The translations under genes and the position numbers were made by a program. Below the pieces are notes generated by a model, which saw only the letters and a list, made by a program, of their open reading frames with translations, was not told the origin of the DNA and ran no database searches. This document shows, piece by piece, positions 29,074-34,710 of a stretch of 34,710 nt of DNA; the first letter of the stretch is position 1, and every line of letters begins with the position of its first letter. The stretch lies in assembly GCA_964619955.1 (NCBI GenBank), contig CAZUJF010000051.1, positions 1 to 34,710 on the forward strand, in the 5' to 3' direction. Source of the DNA: JACQFK01 sp964619955. GTDB lineage: Bacteria; Planctomycetota; MHYJ01; JACPRB01.

Positions 29074-30066
29074 ATGAAGCGCATTTCGATCGGGACCTGG
29101 GCCTACTGCGTCGGTCCGTACATGGACAAGCCGATCCCCTTCGGGGACGTGGTGAAGGAGCTGAAGCGGCTCAAGTTCGACGGCCTCGAGCTGGGCGCGT
29201 TCTTCTCGCACCCGAACCCCGAGAATCATCCGACGAAGGAATCCCGGAAGACCCTGAAGGACCTCGTGGAATCCAACGGCCTCCAGTTCTCCGGCATCGC
29301 CACCGACATGTGGGACTATCCCGGCCATCCGTCGCACCTCGTCGACGCCACGGACGACGGCGCCGCCTACCTCGCCACGGTGCGCAAGAACCTCGAGTTC
29401 ACGAAGGACCTGGGCATCACGCTCTTCCGCGTGGACACCGTCCAGCCCCCCGACATCCTCAAGACGGTCGACAAGAACCTCGCGATGGACCGGGTGGTCA
29501 AGACCTGGAAGCAGGTCTGCAAGATGGCCGCGGACATGGGCATCCAGGTGACCTGGGAGTTCGAGCCCGGCTTCGTCTTCAACCGTCCATCGGACATCGT
29601 CTCCGTCGTGAATGCGGTCGACGAGAAGAACTTCGGGGCGATGTACGACACCTGCCATGCGTACATGTGCTCGGTGGTCGGCGCGCGTCAGTCCGGCGGG
29701 CCCGCGGAGACGCCCGGCATGCTCGACCTGGCGCAGAAGCTGCGCGGGAAGATCAACGCGATCCAGATCATCGACTGCGACGGCAAGCTCAACGAGCATG
29801 GCACGAGCACGCACAAGGTCTTCGGCACGGCCCTGATCGATTTCGCGCCGGTCATGAAGGAGCTGGCGGCGAACTCGGGCTGCCCGCACGACTGGTGGAC
29901 GATCGACCTCTGCTTCGAGGACGGCGCCTGGCCCAAGACGCTCGCCTGCAAGAAGGGCGCCGACAAGCTCAACGCGCTCTACGGGGGCGGGGCCAAGAAG
30001 GCCGCCGCCAAGAAGGCCGCGCCGGCGAAGAAGGCGAAGCCCGCCAAGAAGAAGGGGAAGAAGTAG
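29074..30066 (+). CDS. TIM-barrel sugar isomerase/epimerase with Lys/Ala-rich tail
   Basis: 330 aa, xylose-isomerase-like TIM barrel (AP endonuclease 2 superfamily). Metal-site blocks WEFEPGFVF, MYDTCHAYM and WTIDLCFEDG are present; the last carries Asp where many members have Glu, and the third ligand region is IQIIDCDG, so the site is a variant. Residues 304-330 form a basic tail with 12 Lys in 27, made of AKK/PAKK units like histone H1 or planctomycete HU tails, odd for an enzyme. AGGAGG precedes the ATG at 29074; the in-frame ATG at 29044 is rejected because it lies upstream of that site. It starts 30 bp after the cupin gene and ends 4 bp before the oxidoreductase. Confidence 0.83.
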   Translation: MKRISIGTWAYCVGPYMDKPIPFGDVVKELKRLKFDGLELGAFFSHPNPENHPTKESRKTLKDLVESNGLQFSGIATDMWDYPGHPSHLVDATDDGAAYLATVRKNLEFTKDLGITLFRVDTVQPPDILKTVDKNLAMDRVVKTWKQVCKMAADMGIQVTWEFEPGFVFNRPSDIVSVVNAVDEKNFGAMYDTCHAYMCSVVGARQSGGPAETPGMLDLAQKLRGKINAIQIIDCDGKLNEHGTSTHKVFGTALIDFAPVMKELAANSGCPHDWWTIDLCFEDGAWPKTLACKKGADKLNALYGGGAKKAAAKKAAPAKKAKPAKKKGKK

Positions 30067-30070
30067 AGCC

Positions 30071-31249
30071 ATGAAGCAGATCAAGGTTCTGATGATCGGC
30101 CAGGGCTTCATGGGGGGCATCACGCACCCCCGGGGGATCCTGGAGGCCAACTACCAGCTCCGGCCCCTGGGCCTGGAGTTCGTGCTGGACTGCGTCGCCG
30201 GGCGGAACGCCGACAAGCTCGCCCAGACCCAGGCCGCCTACGGGTACAAGCGCACGTCCACGGCCTGGGAGAAGGAGATCTCCAAGGCCGATCTCGTCGT
30301 GGTGACCTCCCCCAACAAGGACCACGCGCCGATGTCCCTGGCGGCCCTCAAGGCCGGCAAGGCCGTCGTCTGCGAGAAGCCGCTGAGCTCCTCGCTCGAG
30401 ACGGCGCGGGAGATGGCGGCCGCCGCCAAGAAGGCGGGCGCGCCCACGATGGTCACGTTCTGCTACCAGGGCGCCCCCGGGGCGCTGGAGGCCCGGCGTC
30501 TCGTCCAGAACGGCGCGATCCTCGGCAGTTCGGGATACGTGGAGGGAACGTCGGAATTCCTCCAGGATTGGGGCCGCGGCGGCCGGACCAACTTCCGCTT
30601 CCATGCGGAGCAGGGGCTCGGCGGCGTCATCGAGGACCTGGGCGCCCACCAGGTCGACCTCGTCCAGTTCATCCTCGGCCGCAAGATCGTGGAGCTTTCC
30701 GCCCAGACGCGCGTCTACGACGGGGACGGCGAGGATCTGAAGATGATCCGCGGCTCCGACAAGAAGGCGAAGGGGAAGGCGGTCGACGCCTTCGAAGCCG
30801 TGGGGTATTTCGACAACGGCAGCGCGATCACGTTCCGCTCGAACCGGACCTCGACCGGCCACAAGGCCTTCTTCGAAACCTCGATCCACGGCAACCGCGG
30901 GGGCGTGCAGTGGGAGCTCGAGGACCAGGCCTACCTGAAGTTCTACTCGCACACGCGGACCGACGGCGCGAAGGTCGCCTCGCGCGAGCGGGGATGGACG
31001 CACATCCACCTGTCGGACCCGGGCGCGGACGGCCACTGCAACACGGACACGGTTCCGGGCCTGATCAACGGCTACCTGCAGTACTTCCGCTGGCAGTACG
31101 TGAACTTCGGGCTGCAGCTGCTGGGCAAGCCGGACAAGTCCTACACGCCGCCGACGTTCGCCGACGCCTGCCAGGTGGAGGCGGTCACGGACACGATCTA
31201 CCAGAGCGGCCTGAAGGACGGCGAGCTGCTCAAGGTCCCGAAGGTCTAG
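30071..31249 (+). CDS. Gfo/Idh/MocA-family sugar oxidoreductase
   Basis: 392 aa, with the standard layout: nucleotide loop IGQGFMGG (9-16), Glu102-Lys103-Pro104, and the catalytic DLGAHQVDL. It would oxidise or reduce a sugar or inositol-like polyol with NAD(P). Third gene of the cupin/isomerase unit and followed by a strong terminator. Modules of such an oxidoreductase with a TIM-barrel isomerase are known to act through 3-keto sugars; that role here is an inference. The ribosome binding site is weak, suggesting coupling to the gene before. Confidence 0.9.
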   Translation: MKQIKVLMIGQGFMGGITHPRGILEANYQLRPLGLEFVLDCVAGRNADKLAQTQAAYGYKRTSTAWEKEISKADLVVVTSPNKDHAPMSLAALKAGKAVVCEKPLSSSLETAREMAAAAKKAGAPTMVTFCYQGAPGALEARRLVQNGAILGSSGYVEGTSEFLQDWGRGGRTNFRFHAEQGLGGVIEDLGAHQVDLVQFILGRKIVELSAQTRVYDGDGEDLKMIRGSDKKAKGKAVDAFEAVGYFDNGSAITFRSNRTSTGHKAFFETSIHGNRGGVQWELEDQAYLKFYSHTRTDGAKVASRERGWTHIHLSDPGADGHCNTDTVPGLINGYLQYFRWQYVNFGLQLLGKPDKSYTPPTFADACQVEAVTDTIYQSGLKDGELLKVPKV

Positions 31250-31265
31250 ATTTAAAGAACCCCCG

Positions 31266-31307
31266 GCGGCGCGGAGGCTTGCGGGCCTCCGCGCCGCTTT
31301 TCTTTTT
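31266..31307 (+). terminator. Intrinsic terminator after the Gfo/Idh/MocA gene
   Basis: Perfect 13-bp stem GCGGCGCGGAGGC (31266-31278) / GCCTCCGCGCCGC (31285-31297), loop TTGCGG, then TTTTCTTTTT. Ends the three-gene sugar unit. Confidence 0.9.
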
Positions 31308-31339
31308 CCACCCGGCACCCCCAGTCTTGCAGGATCCTG

Positions 31340-31353
31340 CGACATTCCTGTCG
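31340..31353 (+). promoter_or_regulatory. Enhancer-like dyad CGACA-N4-TGTCG
   Basis: Same dyad as at 7394-7407, 31 bp upstream of the second sigma-54 promoter. The spacing to the -24 GG is 22 bp (about two helical turns) shorter than at the first promoter, keeping the same helix face. A palindrome GCAGGATCCTGC (31329-31340) abuts it. Confidence 0.55.
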
Positions 31354-31383
31354 TGCGGCGCCCTCCTCCTCCCGTGCACCCCT

Positions 31384-31399
31384 TGGCATCGGAATTGCA
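31384..31399 (+). promoter_or_regulatory. Sigma-54 (RpoN) promoter, -24/-12
   Basis: TGGCATCGGAATTGCA: GG (31385-31386) and GC (31397-31398) with 10-base spacing and the TTGCA box; one fixed base differs from TGGCAC-N5-TTGCW. Transcription would begin near 31410, giving a short leader with a GAGGG ribosome binding site before the ATG at 31432. Confidence 0.65.
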
Positions 31400-31431
31400 T
31401 TACTCATGGGGTGAGAACGAGGGATGCCGCC

Positions 31432-32388
31432 ATGAGACTGCCGACTGCCGCCGTCCTGGTCGCCCTCGCCTGTCTATCCGCATGCGGCGGTGACGACTCC
31501 GACGCCGGCGCCGCCGCCGACGCGGGGCAGAACTGGTCCCCGGTCTCCACCCTGAACGTTCTCACCCGGCTCCACGACGTCAGCTTCCCGGACACCCTCC
31601 GGGGCTGGGCCGTCGGCACGGGAGGATCCATCCTCCACAGCTCGGATGGGGGCGCCACTTGGACGGCCCAGTCGAGCGGGAGCATCGAGCGGCTCTACGG
31701 GGTCACTTTCGTCGACAGCTCGCGGGGATGGGCGGTGGGGACGGGCGGCACGATCCTCGCCACGGCCGACGCGGGCGCGACCTGGACCCCCCAGAGCTCC
31801 GGCAGCGCCGAGGTGCTCTACGACGTGGTCTTCGCCGACGCCCTGCGCGGATGGGCGGCCGGGGCGAACGGCACCCTCCTGGGGACGGTCGACGGGGGGC
31901 TGACCTGGTCCTCGCTGCCCTCGGGAACCGGCTCCTGGCTCTACGCCGTGGCCTGCGCCGGGGTGTCGGACGTCTGGGCGGTCGGCGAGGACGGCGTCGT
32001 GATCAAGAGCACGAACGGCGGCGCCTCGTGGGCCTTCCAGAACGCCGGGACCGTGTGGCCCCTCTACGGGGTCACGTTCGCCGACGCCTCCCACGGCTGG
32101 GCGGTGGGCTCGGCCGGGACGATCCGGCAGACGAGCGACGGCGGGGCGACCTGGAACGTCCAGGCGAGCGGAAGTTCCGCGTACCTGATGGATGTCTGCG
32201 CGATGGACGCGATGAGCGCCCGGGCCGTGGGAACCTCAGGGACGATCGTCTCGACCACGGACGGCGGGGCGACCTGGGTCCCCCAGGCGTCCGGGACCGC
32301 CGGGTCGCTGCAGGCGGTGACCTGCTCGGGGACCGAGGCGTTCTGGGTGGCGGGGGATGCCGGCCTGCTCCTGGTCCAGAAGCATTAG
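31432..32388 (+). CDS. YCF48/BNR-type seven-bladed propeller lipoprotein
   Basis: 318 aa. Lipoprotein signal with lipobox LSAC (Cys18), then a short Asp/Ala/Gly linker and seven repeats of the type GWAVGxxGTI...SxDGGxTWxxQxSG, the pattern of YCF48/HCF136-like and BNR propellers. It would be anchored to a membrane facing out. YCF48 itself helps assemble photosystem II, but bacterial relatives are diverse and no photosynthesis gene is near. The start is at 31432; the long upstream extension of the frame is a shadow of the oxidoreductase gene. Driven by the sigma-54 promoter at 31384. Its stop shares TTAG with the convergent barrel gene. Confidence 0.85.
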   Translation: MRLPTAAVLVALACLSACGGDDSDAGAAADAGQNWSPVSTLNVLTRLHDVSFPDTLRGWAVGTGGSILHSSDGGATWTAQSSGSIERLYGVTFVDSSRGWAVGTGGTILATADAGATWTPQSSGSAEVLYDVVFADALRGWAAGANGTLLGTVDGGLTWSSLPSGTGSWLYAVACAGVSDVWAVGEDGVVIKSTNGGASWAFQNAGTVWPLYGVTFADASHGWAVGSAGTIRQTSDGGATWNVQASGSSAYLMDVCAMDAMSARAVGTSGTIVSTTDGGATWVPQASGTAGSLQAVTCSGTEAFWVAGDAGLLLVQKH

Positions 32389-32978
32389 AACGAGATCAGC
32401 AGTCCGGCGCCCAGGGCGAAGAAATAGTCGCCGCCGCCGAGCCAGATCTGGGGGTTCACGGTCAGCCAAAAGCCGCTGAAGATCTCGACGCCCGCCGTCA
32501 GGCCGCCGAAGAAACCGAAACCGTTCTCGGCTTCGAAGATGTCCCCGAAGCCGAGGTACTGCGCCCCCGCCTGGGCCATCAGCAGCCAGCCGTCGCTGCG
32601 GACGAACGTGTAATCCAGCCCGAGCGCCAGCATGACCACGCTGCCGTCCGGGTTCTCGGGCTCGGGATCGAGGTCGCGATCCAGCGAGGTGAAGGCCGCT
32701 CCGGCGAACAGGCCGACGTCGTCGGCGGCCATGTCCAGCACGTAGCGGGACAGCCAGGGCAGGGGGGCCCGGAGCACGAGCCCCGCGCCGAACTGCGGAT
32801 CGGACTCGAAATCGCCGCTGGAGCCGACGATGCCGGCCCAGAGGCCCGCCTCGAACCTGCCGAGGTCGATGAAGTCGTGTCCGGGGGCGGCGACCTCGTC
32901 CTGGAGGCGGAGGGGCGGCGCGGTCTCCCCGTCGGGGGAGGCCGCGAGAGCCGAGGCCAGAAGCAGCGTCAGGAGCAT
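32385..32978 (-). CDS. Outer-membrane beta-barrel-type protein
   Basis: 197 aa. A signal peptide (about 1-13, ending ALAA) is followed by alternating hydrophobic/aromatic strands with Gly and Tyr/Phe (FGAGLVLRAPL; VVMLALGLDYTFV; WLLMAQAGAQYLG; FALGAGLLISF) and a terminal Phe, as in small outer-membrane barrels. No specific family recognised. AAAGGAA lies before the ATG. Overlaps the convergent lipoprotein gene by four bases. Confidence 0.7.
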   Translation of the reverse strand: MLLTLLLASALAASPDGETAPPLRLQDEVAAPGHDFIDLGRFEAGLWAGIVGSSGDFESDPQFGAGLVLRAPLPWLSRYVLDMAADDVGLFAGAAFTSLDRDLDPEPENPDGSVVMLALGLDYTFVRSDGWLLMAQAGAQYLGFGDIFEAENGFGFFGGLTAGVEIFSGFWLTVNPQIWLGGGDYFFALGAGLLISF

Positions 32979-33002
32979 CGCAAGTTCCTTTCGGTTACCG
33001 GC

Positions 33003-34710
33003 TTAATTGCTCGTCGTGTAGGCGAGCCGGATGTCGCCGGCCGCGTTCTCGGCGGCGTACCAGATGCGGAAGAGCGCGCCGTCCTTCACGACCCAGGGCG
33101 ACCAGAGGCGGGTGTCGTCGAAGGCGCCGGGCGCGCCCAGGCCGAGGATGGGGTTGCCGGCGTATTTGACCCAGGTGATGCCGTCCGTGGACTGGGCGAA
33201 GCCCATCCGCTGCCGCCCGGTGGGGCCGGAATCGTCCCGGCCGATGTACCACATCCGGTACACCGAGCCGTCCTTGAGGACGCAGGGCGTGCTCACCCCG
33301 CCGTCGTCGAAGGCGCCGGCCGCTCCGACATCGAGCACTGCCGGTCCGTTCTTCGTCCAGGTGATGCCGTCCGTCGAGGTGGCGTGCCCGATGCGGAGGA
33401 CGCCCGAGCCGTCGAGCCCCTGATACCACATCTTGTAGGTGGCCCCGTCCAAAATGACGTGGGGGGAGGACACGCCCGTGGCATCGAAGGCGCCCGCGGT
33501 GCCCGCGAGGATCGTGGTCGTCGGCCCGCCCGGGGAGAGCGTGTCCTTGACCCAGGTGAGGCCGTCGGCGGACGTGGCCCGGCCGATCTTCGTCTTGGTG
33601 GCCGCGTTCTCCCGGCAGCCGAACCACAGGCGGTAGTCCGTGCCCCCGTCGAAGAGCACGCAGGGGTCCCCGATGCCCGTCTTGTCGATCGTGCCGTTGA
33701 CGCCGGAGTGGGCGAGGACCGGTGTGGCCGGCGTCCTCGTCCAGGCGGTGGGAACGGTGGCCGTGGCCCGGCCGACCTGCTCGTGCTTCTGACCGGCCCC
33801 GTTGCTGCCCTCGTACCAGAGGACGAAATTCGGCCCCGCCGACTGGATCACGCAGGGCTCGATCACCCGCTTGTCGTCGTACGCGGTGGGGGTGCTGGGC
33901 GCCAGCGCAACCGAGCCGGGTCCAGGCGAGGCGCCGGGAGGCTGCCCGTCGTTGTCGTTGTTCGTGACGTCCACGAAGAAGCTGGGGAGCGTGTTGTAAT
34001 CGGGGTCCGTGCTGGAGGCGGCTCCCGTGAGCGTGTAGGTGATCGGGCCGTCCGTCAGGATGTCCTCGGCCCCCGTCACCTCCACGATCTGCGGGACGTC
34101 CCAGTCCCCCGCGATCCCGCCGATGAAGGTCAGGGTCGTGGCGGACAGGCTGCCCTCGCTGACGTCCAGGCCGGAGAGCGTGATGACCACGTTGGAGGCC
34201 GGGATCGAGTTGAGGACCACGGTGAAGCTGGCCTTGGTGCCCGACTCGCTCGTGACGAGGGTCGTCGGGGTCACGGTGAGGCCGGGGGTGTCGTTGTCGT
34301 TGTGGGTGACGACGACGTCCGCCGGATTCCGGTTGAGGTAGTTCGGGTCGGCGGCGCCCGCGTCGCCCGTGAGTTCGACCGTGTAGGTTGCGGGGAGTTC
34401 CGTGACGTTGTCGTCCACCGGCGTGACCGTCACCGTCTGCTGCGTCAGGGCGGTCGAGTCGGCGAGGAAGGTCAGCGTGGCCGGGGAGACGGTGCCTTCG
34501 AGCAGGTTGAGGCTCGCGACGTTCAGGACGACCGGGCCGCCGACGGGCACGGTGTCGAGGGAGACGTAGAATTCGACGGTCGTGCCGCCCTCGACGGTCG
34601 TGAGCACGAGCGGGGTGACGCTGATCCCGGCGCTGTCGTCGTCGAGGTTGAGGGCGCTGACGCTCGGGACCAGGACCGTGTCGTACGGCGTCTCGGTGGT
34701 CGCCGCGGCG
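33003..34710 (-). CDS. Partial surface protein: Calx-beta-like repeats plus GH43-like propeller
   Basis: The frame stays open to the window edge, so the N-terminus is missing; at least 568 residues are present. The part nearest the edge has two or more Calx-beta-like repeats of about 105 residues (VTPTTLVTSESGTKASFTV; DVSEGSLSATTLTF; NDNDTPGL), as in large secreted adhesins. The C-terminal half has five repeats of the kind DPCVLFDGGTDYRLWF...GRATSADGLTW, like the five-bladed propeller of GH43/GH62-type glycosidases or a binding version of it. The catalytic acids cannot be assigned with confidence. Probably secreted; the ending TTSN shows no sorting signal I recognise. The only Met-initiated start (34607) is really an internal GTG. 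Confidence 0.78.
   Translation of the reverse strand, partial: AAATTETPYDTVLVPSVSALNLDDDSAGISVTPLVLTTVEGGTTVEFYVSLDTVPVGGPVVLNVASLNLLEGTVSPATLTFLADSTALTQQTVTVTPVDDNVTELPATYTVELTGDAGAADPNYLNRNPADVVVTHNDNDTPGLTVTPTTLVTSESGTKASFTVVLNSIPASNVVITLSGLDVSEGSLSATTLTFIGGIAGDWDVPQIVEVTGAEDILTDGPITYTLTGAASSTDPDYNTLPSFFVDVTNNDNDGQPPGASPGPGSVALAPSTPTAYDDKRVIEPCVIQSAGPNFVLWYEGSNGAGQKHEQVGRATATVPTAWTRTPATPVLAHSGVNGTIDKTGIGDPCVLFDGGTDYRLWFGCRENAATKTKIGRATSADGLTWVKDTLSPGGPTTTILAGTAGAFDATGVSSPHVILDGATYKMWYQGLDGSGVLRIGHATSTDGITWTKNGPAVLDVGAAGAFDDGGVSTPCVLKDGSVYRMWYIGRDDSGPTGRQRMGFAQSTDGITWVKYAGNPILGLGAPGAFDDTRLWSPWVVKDGALFRIWYAAENAAGDIRLAYTTSN

Noticed and set aside
1..34710. tRNA, rRNA, CRISPR, prophage or insertion sequence
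   Set aside because: Looked for CCA-ended cloverleafs, direct-repeat/spacer arrays and transposase or integrase motifs by eye; none seen.

Overview
This is a high-GC bacterial window with about 25 genes. It suggests a Planctomycetota-like member of the PVC group or a close relative. The clues are a membrane-bound-dehydrogenase-type protein with a C-terminal c-type cytochrome, FG-GAP and PQQ-type propellers in one operon, a sialate-O-acetylesterase-like lipoprotein, many Gfo/Idh/MocA oxidoreductases and TIM-barrel sugar isomerases, and an AraC regulator with a LacI-type sensor. The lineage is inferred from gene content; no rRNA or marker gene is present. I saw no tRNA, CRISPR array, transposase or phage gene.

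Layout. 181-750 is a glutathione peroxidase read through an in-frame TGA at the catalytic position, with a bacterial SECIS-like hairpin just downstream: a selenoprotein. 754-1926 (-) is a two-domain SGNH hydrolase and 2019-2426 a YjbQ protein. 7326-2423 (-) is an operon of pyruvate carboxylase, an LsrG/YgiN-like monooxygenase-fold protein and an iron-dependent alcohol dehydrogenase. 7613-9121 is the sialate-O-acetylesterase-like lipoprotein, preceded by a sigma-54 promoter with an upstream enhancer-like palindrome; homoserine kinase follows at 9175. 17271-10076 (-) is a five-gene operon: cytochrome-fused dehydrogenase, two tandem FG-GAP propellers, a PQQ-type propeller and an unknown helical protein. 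All five begin with the same very short hydrophobic N-terminus ending in Gln.

17360-18892 holds a GmhA-like SIS isomerase and a ROK kinase, ending in a 66-bp repeat palindrome and a bidirectional terminator. On the minus strand lie an MFS transporter (20632-19007), a ketose 3-epimerase (21697-20846) and an AraC/XylR-type regulator (22903-21758). A Gfo/Idh/MocA oxidoreductase (23054-24211) diverges from the regulator. 24320-27641 is an operon of two SPFH proteins, each with three N-terminal beta repeats reminiscent of major vault protein, plus a small membrane protein. 27781-31249 is a sugar module (PMI-like cupin, TIM-barrel isomerase, Gfo/Idh/MocA) with its own promoter and terminator. 31432-32388 is a seven-bladed YCF48-like lipoprotein with a second sigma-54 promoter and the same enhancer palindrome. 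The end carries an outer-membrane-type barrel protein and a partial surface protein.

How it works together. Most genes fit uptake, isomerisation, oxidation and phosphorylation of sugars plus cell-envelope functions. The features least explained by known annotation are the Sec-GPx, the shared sigma-54/enhancer arrangement before two lipoprotein genes, the short 'LALQ' N-termini, the heptanucleotide arrays over stop codons, the dispersed 29-bp repeat and the vault-like SPFH pair.
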